A stretch of DNA of 64,000 nt from Gloeocapsopsis sp. IPPAS B-1203 (GCF_002749975.1 NZ_PEIG01000013.1:1-64000); one strand, 5' to 3'; positions 7,856 through 14,835 are shown, numbered from the stretch's first letter. Notes: generated by a model from the letters alone, not told the origin. Made by a program: numbers and translations.

Positions 7856-8668
7856 ATGGATATCCCAACTACTTCCGAAGCAGCTATTTATCGACTGCAA
7901 AACTATCTACCCAGACTACTTTTGAGCCGGTTTCAAGCCCTAGAGATTCTTGAAGCTAAGCTGAACATTTACCAGATGCTGCATCTGTATCAGGTGTTTT
8001 TCCCAAAACAGTTTGCCGCCAGTCGTGCATCTACTCTGCTGATCGGACAAGGACACAGTCAACGAGAGCGTGAGTTGCTCGATTTGCTCTACGAGCATTG
8101 CTTTCCACTTCCAGAATGGGCAATGGAGTGGGCATACGAGCAACGGCTAGAACATATTCCCATTGAAGATAAGGGAATCAGTTGGCAGTGTGAAGACGGC
8201 ATCGAAGGGCTACTGGATGAATGGAAGATCCTAATTCCACTTAGTAGTGAAGGCTATTATTGGTTAATATCAATTGACCAAGATTTGGCAGAGTGGTACG
8301 AGTTAGAGTTTGGGATTTCCATTCAAACAATTCAATCTCCCGATCTCGTACCTCAATACTTGTTGAGAAAACGCTGCCTTCAAGCAGGCACTCCGTTAAA
8401 ATTTCTGCCATTAGTCCTGCGTGTCTTGGATAAAAATACAGGTAATGTTTGGCTGGACGAACAGTGCAGTTACTGTTACGGCTCGGACTATAGCAGCAAA
8501 TATCCTTGGACTGAGGCATCGATTCGATTTCTGACCAAAGAATGGCATCGAGCGCAGAAAGCGATCAAGTGCTGCAATGAATTTACAAATTGGTTGGGAC
8601 AAGATTTACAAGCACATTTCAACATTGTACTGGAACTATGGAACCAACCTTATCCAATTACAAATTAA
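7856..8668 (+). CDS. PRTRC protein F-like (by position)
   Basis: This 270-residue soluble protein has no catalytic motif I can recognise. It is assigned to the F position because it sits between the C-like and B-like genes, which is the cassette order I remember (E-C-F-B-A-ThiF). It also contains a segment LPLVLRVLDKNTGNVWLDE that resembles a conserved block of PRTRC-F. Aromatic residues are abundant (for example EWAMEWAYEQRLEH). Its function is unknown even in characterised members. Confidence 0.4.
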   Translation: MDIPTTSEAAIYRLQNYLPRLLLSRFQALEILEAKLNIYQMLHLYQVFFPKQFAASRASTLLIGQGHSQRERELLDLLYEHCFPLPEWAMEWAYEQRLEHIPIEDKGISWQCEDGIEGLLDEWKILIPLSSEGYYWLISIDQDLAEWYELEFGISIQTIQSPDLVPQYLLRKRCLQAGTPLKFLPLVLRVLDKNTGNVWLDEQCSYCYGSDYSSKYPWTEASIRFLTKEWHRAQKAIKCCNEFTNWLGQDLQAHFNIVLELWNQPYPITN

Positions 8669-8695
8669 TTCGATTAACTCTATTTTTTGACTGCA

Positions 8696-9436
8696 ATGGA
8701 TGACAATACAGCAGATATTCAATCGATCGAATCTGCCATAATTGACGAATTTCTCGGCGACCCGCTCACCGCCAAAGTTGAAGCAGCGATTTTCATTTCG
8801 CAAGGGCGCTATTTCTACAAACGACTTGTTGAAACAAACCCACCAACCTATCGCTATAAATGCCTGTCACCTCATAGCTTGAGAGTTGCCTTCAACAATA
8901 CCGCGATCGATTCGAGTTGGATTGCACCAGGAGTCGTTCGCTGCGGTTGCTCTTCTGGTGGCAATTGGGCTGTCATGTTCGTCCCCCCCGCTCGTCACTG
9001 TATCGACTTAAGTGCGATCGGAAAACTGACAGTCCCGCTGCCAGGGCTGGTCTTGATCGGACTGGAGAAGGATTATTGGCTATGTGCAGTGGCGGTTGAA
9101 GCGTTCGCTCCGGATGCAGTTTGCTTTCACCCACCCCTACCAAACATTTACGCCGACCTAAAGATTTGCTGGGGAGAAAATACGCCCCCAGCAGCTAGTG
9201 GACAAACTATCCCAGCAGCTTGGGAATTATTCATCAGTAGCCAATTTTCAGGAGAGCTAGTGAAGGGAAAATCCAAACAGAAGGCTTACCAAGACGACAT
9301 TCGCCAACAGCTTGTGGAGCTACATCGCACGTCTAGCAGGCGCTATGCCCAACCAGAGCGATCGCTGCTGCCTATCGGCAGAGCAATGACGCTCGACAAG
9401 TTAGTGCAGGAGTATTTGTTTGATGAAATTGATTGA
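8696..9436 (+). CDS. PRTRC protein B-like, E2-type conjugating-enzyme homologue
   Basis: This 246-residue protein (ATG at 8696 chosen over a TTG at 8687) shows the E2-like pattern of PRTRC protein B. It has a strand-rich core with WAVMFVPPAR, then LPGLVLIGLEKDYWLCAVAV, then FHPPLPNIYADLKICWGENT, where C158 is the likely catalytic-type cysteine. A helical stretch (IPAAWELFISSQFSGE) follows. By homology it would accept the ubiquitin-like protein from the ThiF-type E1 and pass it on. It overlaps the next gene by 14 bp, which suggests coupled translation. Confidence 0.7.
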   Translation: MDDNTADIQSIESAIIDEFLGDPLTAKVEAAIFISQGRYFYKRLVETNPPTYRYKCLSPHSLRVAFNNTAIDSSWIAPGVVRCGCSSGGNWAVMFVPPARHCIDLSAIGKLTVPLPGLVLIGLEKDYWLCAVAVEAFAPDAVCFHPPLPNIYADLKICWGENTPPAASGQTIPAAWELFISSQFSGELVKGKSKQKAYQDDIRQQLVELHRTSSRRYAQPERSLLPIGRAMTLDKLVQEYLFDEID

Positions 9437-10115
9437 CGAGCGCATTGTCGGACATCAGTTTGCCTATAGTTTGCCACTGCTAGACTTCTCCAGCAGCGGC
9501 CTGGAGTATTGGGTCGGGCAGAATGGAATCTTCGCCAGAGCTACTCGACCTGGCATCAACGTGCTAATGCCGATCGACTACCACCAGCCTCTGAAAGGGC
9601 TAGTCTCGCTTGAGCCTTACTTGAAAGTAGAACCGCTAGTGCCAATCGAGTTGCTGTTGCACGTTTGGGTAGTGGCATGTCAGGCGATAGACCCAGCAAC
9701 CGATCGCCTGCTAGAGGCTTTGTTTCATCTGGTGTGGGTTCGGGGGCATTGGCAGCTCGTGACTCCCGCACAAAAGCAGGATACGACGAGCTGTCAGCCA
9801 ATCGATACGAGCGCTGACTCATCTACTTGCAATGCAGCAATTGAGATTCACTCGCATGGAGCAATGGCAGCGTTTTTCTCTCCTACCGACGATCGGGACG
9901 AGTCATCGGGGTTTCGGCTCTATGGCGTGATGGGCAAGGTTCGTAGCCCAAGACCTCAAATGCTCGTGCGTGTGGGATTGTTTGGGCATTGCTGGCACGT
10001 ACCACTTGCTCGGGTGTTTAACTTGAAAGGGGGGTGTTTCTTTGAGGATCTTAGTTTGCAAGATAGCCGCTACTACTACAACAAATGGGAGAACAGCAAT
10101 GTCCCTCAACTATGA
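9423..10115 (+). CDS. PRTRC protein A-like JAMM/JAB metalloprotease
   Basis: This 230-residue protein contains a textbook JAMM motif: H143-S-H145, seven residues, S153, two residues, D156 (HSHGAMAAFFSPTDDRDE). These are the zinc ligands and catalytic Ser of JAB/MPN+ deubiquitinases. The N-terminal 120 residues form the extra strand-rich domain seen in PRTRC protein A. The family cleaves ubiquitin-like tails or isopeptide bonds, so the extended C-like protein two genes upstream is an obvious candidate substrate (inference). It overlaps the ThiF gene by 17 bp. Confidence 0.75.
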   Translation: MKLIDERIVGHQFAYSLPLLDFSSSGLEYWVGQNGIFARATRPGINVLMPIDYHQPLKGLVSLEPYLKVEPLVPIELLLHVWVVACQAIDPATDRLLEALFHLVWVRGHWQLVTPAQKQDTTSCQPIDTSADSSTCNAAIEIHSHGAMAAFFSPTDDRDESSGFRLYGVMGKVRSPRPQMLVRVGLFGHCWHVPLARVFNLKGGCFFEDLSLQDSRYYYNKWENSNVPQL

Positions 10116-10962
10116 CATCGTAGAGGCTGTTCCAGTCACGCTAGTCTACGATCGCGTCCACTTTTGGATTGTTGGGTGTGGAGGAACGGGGTCGTTCCTG
10201 GTTGGGCTGGTTGTCAGGATTGCACTAGATCTAATTCACTCTGGCAAGCCGACTAAGATTACGCTGGTAGACCCAGATCGAGTTGAAGCTAAAAACACAA
10301 TTCGACAGTGCTTTTGCGAAGCAGAGATCGGGCGCAATAAGGCTCAAACGTTAGCGCTCCGCTACTCTCTAGCTCACAGTATTGAAATTGAGGCAGTACC
10401 ATTAGCGTTTCAGCCCCAGTGGATTACTTACCAATCTTATTGGGGCGATCGCCCTAACACGCTAACAGTTTTGATCGGTTGCGTGGACAGGGCATCTGGG
10501 CGGCGATCACTCCATCAGGCTCTCGATCGCAACCACTATCGTAGCCAAAAAAGCGTGTGGTGGATTGACGCTGGCAATGGCGATCGTCACGGACAAGTGT
10601 TGGTTGGCTCTAGTCTTTCAGTCGAGCCAAACGACTATCGCTTTACAAAATTGGGCTGCTTGAGCTTACCTAGCCCAGGCATCCAAGCCCCCGAACTGCT
10701 GGTAGACAAGCCGGAAGAACTCCAGGAAAATCGATTGTCTTGTGCAGAACTAGCACGACTCGATCGGCAAAACCTCGTCATCAATGCTCAAGCAGCAACG
10801 GTTGCAGCTGCTCTGGCGCTAGATTTGGTAAACGGCGAGTTGACTCGTTTTGCTGCGTACTTCGACCTGCGTAGTGGTACTGAACACCGATACATCACAC
10901 AGAAAGCTGTGAATGAAGCGATCGCCTCATCTGCTCAGACTAACTCGATGCCATCTGGCTGA
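10099..10962 (+). CDS. PRTRC ThiF-family E1-like adenylyltransferase
   Basis: This 287-residue protein starts at the ATG at 10099 with GGGAG just upstream; an upstream TTG is less likely. It has the E1/ThiF nucleotide fold: IVGCGGTGS (26-31 glycine loop), LVDPD (D58), then NTIRQCF (R69) and GRNKA (K81) for ATP-Mg binding. The later blocks WWIDAGNGDRHGQVLVG and LSCAELARLDRQNLVINAQA match the PRTRC subgroup of ThiF proteins. It would adenylate the C-terminal Gly of the ubiquitin-like partner. It is the last gene of the six-gene operon. Confidence 0.85.
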   Translation: MSLNYDIVEAVPVTLVYDRVHFWIVGCGGTGSFLVGLVVRIALDLIHSGKPTKITLVDPDRVEAKNTIRQCFCEAEIGRNKAQTLALRYSLAHSIEIEAVPLAFQPQWITYQSYWGDRPNTLTVLIGCVDRASGRRSLHQALDRNHYRSQKSVWWIDAGNGDRHGQVLVGSSLSVEPNDYRFTKLGCLSLPSPGIQAPELLVDKPEELQENRLSCAELARLDRQNLVINAQAATVAAALALDLVNGELTRFAAYFDLRSGTEHRYITQKAVNEAIASSAQTNSMPSG

Positions 10963-11174
10963 TTTAACAGCTCGTCAGCTGGTTCGTTTTGCAGTGCAAT
11001 TGCTCGTTTGTTGTAGCGATCGTACAGACGGCTATTGTTTGGGTTGACTGAAGACGTTAGGATTGGTTCGTCGTCTAAGTCAATCCAATCATTTGAGCCT
11101 AGCTGAAATCCAGGCTGCCGAGCGACTTGGGCAGGAATTATTTTAGGTAGTTGGTCGGGGTGAGGTAGCGGCAT
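10935..11174 (-). CDS. Small hypothetical protein
   Basis: This 79-residue ORF (ATG at 11174) converges on the end of the ThiF gene and overlaps it by 28 bp. It contains QLPKIIPAQVARQPGFQLG and an acidic patch WIDLDDEP and ends in DGIELV. It has no di-glycine tail, so nothing marks it as a second ubiquitin-like protein. I do not recognise it. Its protein-like composition and plausible ATG argue that it is real, but the evidence is thin. Confidence 0.4.
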   Translation of the reverse strand: MPLPHPDQLPKIIPAQVARQPGFQLGSNDWIDLDDEPILTSSVNPNNSRLYDRYNKRAIALQNEPADELLNQPDGIELV

Positions 11175-11299
11175 GGTGTTAGCGACCGATATAAGTGTAT
11201 ACAACTATTTTGCATTCTTGATTGCTAGCATTCATACATTGCTGCCATCACTAGGAGAATTGCAGAGGTATTTGCTGGCAGTAACCTGGTGCAGACTGA

Positions 11300-11491
11300 G
11301 CATTTCGTGTTGAAGCCCAGAGTGCAGATCGGTTCTTGATTTACCTGTATGACCTATCTCCTGACTCAATGCATGAGGTACTCCAGACTCAGGTGAGTAA
11401 ACTAAGAAAACTACCCATGTCTATTTCAGATTTACTCAATCTTATAGAAAAGTCTGTACCCACCTTTGTTAGCCGCTTTCGCTCTAGGTAA
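11300..11491 (+). pseudogene. C-terminal fragment of a PIN-domain (VapC-like) protein
   Basis: An open frame of 63 codons after a stop at 11297 has no good start codon. It reads ADRFLIYLYDLSPDSMHEVL, then KLRKLPMSISDLLNLIEKS. This is the pattern of the C-terminal tail of the PIN-domain proteins common in cyanobacteria (FLxxLxDLxP, LRNPPxTxxELL). The N-terminal PIN domain with its acidic residues is missing, so this is probably a gene remnant. The rest of 11205-11680 holds only a purine-rich tract (about 11574-11627) and a hairpin. Confidence 0.45.
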
Positions 11492-11623
11492 GCCATTCCG
11501 CTCCTCAGCCGACTTTTTTTAGCAGCAATCGCCATCTTTATCCGGCAGAACTAAATACGCAAAAAATTAAAAAATGGAGGAGAAGGGGGAGGTAAGGAAA
11601 AGCGAGGAAATGGAGACGAAGGG

Positions 11624-11643
11624 AAAGCCACGTCCGTGGCTTT
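11624..11643. repeat. 9-bp perfect inverted repeat upstream of an acidic protein gene
   Basis: AAAGCCACG and CGTGGCTTT flank a 2-base loop, 38 bp before the ATG at 11681. On the RNA this hairpin would lie in the 5' leader. It lacks an immediate U run, so it is not a clear terminator. Confidence 0.6.
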
Positions 11644-11680
11644 AGTTGTGGTAAACCTTAATATCTAGTGGTTCATATCT

Positions 11681-12316
11681 ATGGCAACTACAACTAAATC
11701 CACTGTCAACAAAAATGGTTCAGCTACAGCCAATGCCAAGTCTCAAGCTACTACTAATACCGCTACCAAACCTGCGGCTTCTGCAAACGATTTAATTGGG
11801 CGGGTGACTACAACTCTCAAAAAGACTTATAAAGTCAACCTAAACGATCGCAAAAAGCGAGTGGCTTTAAAGGTCTACCATGCTTTGAGGGAAAAGATGG
11901 GCTTGGATTTGCAAACCCAAGTCCGCAAAAACAATGGCACTTTTGACTGGCAAAAATGGAACACCAAAGTATTCGTACTCCTCTTTGGTAAGCCCGAAGC
12001 GCCCAAGTATTCAGCTCCAGTGATGGCAAAAATCGCTAGTTACTTTTACGACACCATCAGCGAAGAGCCTACTCAAGCTGTGGCTGATTTGGTTGAGTTT
12101 AATAGGCAGTCGCTGGAGCGGCGCAATGCTATCCAGGAGCAGTCTGAAGACGAAGACCTTGAAGGTGATGACGAAGAGTTTGATGACAGCGTTCTCGACG
12201 ATGAGGACGACCTCGATGCCGCAGCCGAGTCCGATCTCGACGAAGGGGATGATGAGGATGACCTTGACGATGATGATGAGGACTTTGAGGACGAGGAAGA
12301 CGACGAGCTGGAATAG
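11681..12316 (+). CDS. FDW-motif protein 1 with long acidic tail
   Basis: This 211-residue protein has three parts: a Thr/Ala/Lys-rich N-terminus (1-40), a folded core (about 45-145) and a very acidic tail (about 150-211, nearly all Asp and Glu). The core reads RVALKVYHALREKMGLDL, then GTFDWQKWN, which lines up with the two following genes (MVLEVVREEAGRELSA...FDWEEFN). I therefore read it as a diverged member of the same small family. Function is unknown. Acidic tails of this kind often bind basic proteins or mimic DNA, but that is only inference. Confidence 0.65.
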   Translation: MATTTKSTVNKNGSATANAKSQATTNTATKPAASANDLIGRVTTTLKKTYKVNLNDRKKRVALKVYHALREKMGLDLQTQVRKNNGTFDWQKWNTKVFVLLFGKPEAPKYSAPVMAKIASYFYDTISEEPTQAVADLVEFNRQSLERRNAIQEQSEDEDLEGDDEEFDDSVLDDEDDLDAAAESDLDEGDDEDDLDDDDEDFEDEEDDELE

Positions 12317-12367
12317 CGAAAGCATCGGCTGAAACCAAAAAGGCGATTGTAACAAGGCGATTGCGCG

Positions 12368-12408
12368 ATCCCTGCAACTAGACCGAGTAGATGCAGGGAT
12401 TTTTTTTA
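12368..12408 (+). terminator. Rho-independent terminator after FDW gene 1
   Basis: The stem ATCCCTGCA/TGCAGGGAT (12368-12376 and 12392-12400) is followed directly by a run of T. It ends the transcript of the acidic-tailed gene and separates it from the next paralogue. Confidence 0.85.
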
Positions 12409-12436
12409 TTAAATTTGGCAGCTTGGATTAACCAAG

Positions 12437-12458
12437 CTTCGCGGCGATCGCCGCGAAG
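12437..12458. repeat. 22-bp perfect palindrome centred on HIP1
   Basis: The palindrome has half-site CTTCGCGGCGA and is centred on GCGATCGC. A second inverted repeat, GCTTGG/CCAAGC at 12421-12437, abuts it. Both lie between a terminator and the leader of the second FDW gene, so they may be promoter operators. Confidence 0.5.
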
Positions 12459-12510
12459 AAGTTGAGAAAGCGTCAACCCGCACTGACTCGAAGCGAAATT
12501 GAACTGGAAT

Positions 12511-12524
12511 GCGTTTGCCAACGC
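12511..12524 (+). promoter_or_regulatory. Conserved leader hairpin, copy 1
   Basis: GCGTT-TGCC-AACGC forms a 5-bp stem with a 4-base loop, 43 nt before the ATG at 12568. It is embedded in a longer block shared with the leader at 13169 (ATTGAA upstream, TCGTGAG downstream). The stem differs from copy 2 by a compensatory T-A to C-G change, which argues for a functional RNA fold. Confidence 0.55.
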
Positions 12525-12567
12525 AATGCTCGTGAGCCATTCAAACAACCAAAAGGAGAAAAAAATC

Positions 12568-12999
12568 ATGGCTACTGCAACTGCAACTCGTAAGTCTGCC
12601 AAATCCACCAAGCAGCGCAAACACACACCAGCATTAGAATTGGTCATTCCGTATCAGGAAAAGATCAGATTGATGGTACTGGAAGTAGTGCGGGAAGAAG
12701 CAGGTCGTGAACTCTCCGCTACCGCTCGGTTCAGCAACCAGGACTTTGACTGGGAAGAATTCAACGCTCAGTTCCGTAAGGACTACGGAGCAACTTCCCT
12801 CAAGGAATTGATGCGTTACGCACGTATCAAGTTCGGCTTGAACAGCCTGGACGAAATCCGAGAACGCCGAGTTCAACACAAACAGCGCCGAAGAGAGCGC
12901 ATCGCCAATGCAGGCGGCTTTGCAGACCTCTCCGATGAGGATGCAGGATACAGCTTGGAGATGGAGGATTTGGAGGGAGACGAAATCGAACTCGCATAA
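12568..12999 (+). CDS. FDW-motif protein 2
   Basis: This 143-residue protein uses the ATG at 12568, which has a strong ribosome-binding site (AAAAGGAGAAAAAA); a longer ORF from 12499 has no such site and would run through the leader hairpin. Its core reads YQEKIRLMVLEVVREEAGRE, then QDFDWEEFNAQFRKDYG, then a basic region VQHKQRRRERIANAGG and an acidic tail. It is clearly paralogous to the gene at 13234 and more distantly to 11681. The strong site and private terminator suggest high expression. Function is unknown. Confidence 0.75.
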   Translation: MATATATRKSAKSTKQRKHTPALELVIPYQEKIRLMVLEVVREEAGRELSATARFSNQDFDWEEFNAQFRKDYGATSLKELMRYARIKFGLNSLDEIRERRVQHKQRRRERIANAGGFADLSDEDAGYSLEMEDLEGDEIELA

Positions 13000-13023
13000 A
13001 CTAAACTCTGTAATGCCTGCAAG

Positions 13024-13059
13024 AAATCCCAGACTTTATTAAGGACTGGGATTTTTTTT
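13024..13059 (+). terminator. Rho-independent terminator after FDW gene 2
   Basis: AAATCCCAG and CTGGGATTT (13024-13032 and 13046-13054) form a stem followed by further T residues, 25 bp after the stop codon of the gene at 12568. Confidence 0.85.
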
Positions 13060-13168
13060 ACAGTCCCGTGAAACATCTGTGGAAGTTGGAGAGCGGAGGC
13101 GACTATAGGTCGCAGGTTTTGCGAGTTCAATCTAATGAATTTAGAAATTGGATTGAATTGAATAGATT

Positions 13169-13182
13169 GCGTCTGCCGACGC
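13169..13182 (+). promoter_or_regulatory. Conserved leader hairpin, copy 2
   Basis: GCGTC-TGCC-GACGC repeats the hairpin of 12511-12524 with the same loop and one compensatory pair change. It lies 51 nt before the ATG at 13234. The flanking sequence (GATTGAATTGAATAGATT and TTTTCGTGAG) is also similar to copy 1. Confidence 0.55.
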
Positions 13183-13233
13183 GATTTTCGTGAGGAAAGC
13201 CAATCAATAGTGAATAAGGATAAGGAGAAGAAA

Positions 13234-13560
13234 ATGGCTAAGAACACCGCTAAAACCGTGACCCGCACTGCTGCTCTGGAACGGACAATTTCCTATGCCG
13301 AAAAGGTACGCCTAATGGTCATCGAAGTACTTAGGGAGGAAACGGGACGGGAATTGACTGCAAAAGCTCGCTTCAATGGACAGACCTTCGACTGGGAGCA
13401 GCACAACGCTGACTTTCGCAGCGATTATGCTGACTGGAGCCTAGAGCAACTGTTGGAAGCAGCCCGCAAGTTTTACGGACTCAAGAACCTTGACGCTGTA
13501 AAAGAGCGTCGTGCCGCTCACAAGCAACAGCGGGCTGAGCGAATCGCACAGGCATCATAA
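13234..13560 (+). CDS. FDW-motif protein 3
   Basis: This 108-residue protein (ATG at 13234, site AAGGAGAAGAAA) aligns along its whole length with the gene at 12568. It reads YAEKVRLMVIEVLREETGRE, then QTFDWEQHNADFRSDYADWS, then AHKQQRAERIAQ. It lacks the acidic tail of the other two. The arrangement of three tandem paralogues, each with its own terminator, suggests duplication followed by loss or gain of the tail. Function is unknown. Confidence 0.75.
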   Translation: MAKNTAKTVTRTAALERTISYAEKVRLMVIEVLREETGRELTAKARFNGQTFDWEQHNADFRSDYADWSLEQLLEAARKFYGLKNLDAVKERRAAHKQQRAERIAQAS

Positions 13561-13568
13561 GCCCAAAA

Positions 13569-13606
13569 AAATGAGCTACTCTCTTTGATGTAGCTCATTT
13601 TTTTAC
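13569..13606 (+). terminator. Rho-independent terminator after FDW gene 3
   Basis: AAATGAGCTAC and GTAGCTCATTT (13569-13579 and 13590-13600) form an 11-bp stem with a T run after it. On the other strand it could also serve the convergent small pseudogene. Confidence 0.85.
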
Positions 13607-13870
13607 AAATTTGTCTTCCTTGGTCTGCCCCGTTTCTTCGGCAGCTGGGCTTTGCGTCTCGCTCTCATGAGTTCCCGCATCTGCTCTCGGCGGGCTGTCT
13701 GCTTGCACTAGCTTGCACTAGTTACTACAATACTGCGGCACAGGACCAGGAAACCGATGCTGTGTCACTGTCTGCTCGCATACGGTGCAGGTAAACGTCA
13801 CTTCCCGCGTGTTGACAGCGCGTGTGTGCTGCTTTTCTTCTCGTACCTGGAGTTCTGGCTCGTCGTGCAT
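13603..13870 (-). pseudogene. Broken zinc-ribbon/AT-hook small protein gene
   Basis: From the ATG at 13870 the minus strand reads a Glu-rich start, then FTCTVCEQTV, then PQYCSN and a TAG stop. In another frame it continues CKQTARREQMRELMRARRKA and ends in QLPKKRGRPRKTNL, where RGRPRK is an AT-hook. The frame change is explained by a 10-bp tandem duplication (GCTTGCACTA twice, near 13710-13730 on the plus strand). Removing one copy joins the two halves, leaving only the TAG between C-x-x-C pairs. The intact ancestor would be a small DNA-binding protein of about 85 residues. Confidence 0.65.
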
Positions 13871-13876
13871 AAATAA

Positions 13877-13910
13877 TCTGTTAGCAAAACTTGCAAGTTT
13901 TGCTAACAGA
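13877..13910. repeat. 34-bp perfect palindrome
   Basis: The half-site TCTGTTAGCAAAACTTG is followed directly by its exact reverse complement. It lies just upstream of the broken zinc-ribbon gene. There is no U run in either direction, so a terminator role is doubtful; an operator, resolution site or mobile-repeat end is possible. Confidence 0.7.
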
Positions 13911-13916
13911 ATTTCT

Positions 13917-13943
13917 AGGCGATCGCCAAGCTTGCGATCGCCT
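13917..13943. repeat. HIP1-containing inverted repeat
   Basis: AGGCGATCGC and GCGATCGCCT flank a 7-base spacer. It lies 6 bp from the 34-bp palindrome, making this 70-bp stretch almost wholly self-complementary. Confidence 0.6.
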
Positions 13944-13958
13944 GAACTCCTGCCTTTG

Positions 13959-14121
13959 TTAGCAAGATGCGGCTAAATCCGCTGGTGCGATCTTCACCAA
14001 AACCTGAATAATCGCCTCCAAATCTTCCCTGTGGGCTGACTCAAAATAGTGCAGCGCTTCTGCTGCTTGGCTTCTCTTTTGTTCCTTACTTTTGTTCCTT
14101 CAAGGAGGGATCAATTGCCAT
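13959..14121 (-). pseudogene. Small gene broken by a 13-bp tandem duplication
   Basis: From the ATG at 14121 the minus strand reads MAIDPSLKEQK and a stop. A 13-bp direct duplication (CTTTTGTTCCTTM twice on the plus strand, near 14079-14106) follows. Deleting one copy gives a continuous 49-residue protein reading KEQKRSQAAEALHYFESAHR, then EDLEAIIQVLVKIAPADLAA. I do not recognise the family. This is the second small gene in a row disrupted by a short tandem duplication. Confidence 0.55.
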
Positions 14122-14183
14122 AGTACCCTTGGCTTAAATACTTATGATCGTTTTAGCTTAGATTCTGTCACTAACGTTGAATG

Positions 14184-14213
14184 ACTACACGTAGTAGGTG
14201 TAGTTATTTTTTT
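14184..14213 (+). terminator. Terminator-like hairpin without an obvious upstream gene
   Basis: ACTACAC and GTGTAGT enclose a 7-base loop and are followed by TATTTTTTT on the plus strand. No plus-strand gene precedes it, so it either ends an unseen small RNA or is a chance or relict structure. Confidence 0.4.
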
Positions 14214-14250
14214 AATGGAGTCACAAAAACAGTACGAAACAGAGAACAAG

Positions 14251-14835
14251 TTAAATCTTTTTTATTTTCCTCGATTGTTGGAGCTTCATATATCGCTCAA
14301 CATCTGCAGGTTGGCAATCCGGTCTACCAAAGGTTTGAATCGTTACACCAGAGAATCGGTTTTTGACAACTTCATGCACTTGCTCGTTTGAAAGCAATGT
14401 CTTTTTGCTTTCTGCCAATGTTTTACCACCTTTGTGTACGCGAACTTCCATACCTGCCCAGTAAAATTGGTTTTCATTCGGTTGCTTGTAAGCTGGGTAG
14501 CAACCTTTAGCTCGAACAGCTACTCGATGACCCAAGTTACTAGTCAGTGGCATGTCTAGCTCGGTTTGAACTAAACGAGTTTCTCCGACAGGTCCCCACA
14601 AATATAATTTGTTAGCAGCGCATCGTTCTCCGTTGCTATTCTGTGAAACTATGATGTCACCGCATACTTGTACCTGCACTTCATAAAGAGGAGGATACTG
14701 AGGAATTGCCTGTGCTACTTCATGTGGTTGGACTGATGCAGAAGTCGCCGAATTATTGGCTGTGATTGAAGCAGAACAGCCCGATCCAGTCAATAGCGCT
14801 CCTAACAGAATAAAAGTCAGTTTAGTGTGATTCAT
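14251..14835 (-). CDS. Putative lipoprotein
   Basis: This protein (194 residues from the ATG at 14835; upstream starts add an unlikely leader) begins MNHTKLTFILLGALLTGSGC. That is a charged n-region, a hydrophobic core and a Cys at residue 20 in a near-lipobox (LTGSGC, with G at -3, so imperfect). The mature part is exported-type, with four further Cys (VCGD, RCAANK, KGCYP, PDC) that could form disulfides. No known domain is recognised. Its location next to secretion and partition genes leaves its role open. Confidence 0.6.
   Translation of the reverse strand: MNHTKLTFILLGALLTGSGCSASITANNSATSASVQPHEVAQAIPQYPPLYEVQVQVCGDIIVSQNSNGERCAANKLYLWGPVGETRLVQTELDMPLTSNLGHRVAVRAKGCYPAYKQPNENQFYWAGMEVRVHKGGKTLAESKKTLLSNEQVHEVVKNRFSGVTIQTFGRPDCQPADVERYMKLQQSRKIKKI

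Noticed and set aside
10935-11174. Small ORF as a second ubiquitin-like modifier
   Set aside because: It lies on the opposite strand, ends in DGIELV without terminal glycines and shows no beta-grasp pattern; kept only as a hypothetical gene.
12011-12377. Two overlapping minus-strand ORFs opposite the acidic tail of the first FDW gene
   Set aside because: They arise because GAC/GAG/GAT-rich acidic codons read on the other strand rarely give stops; composition is biased and no start site is convincing.
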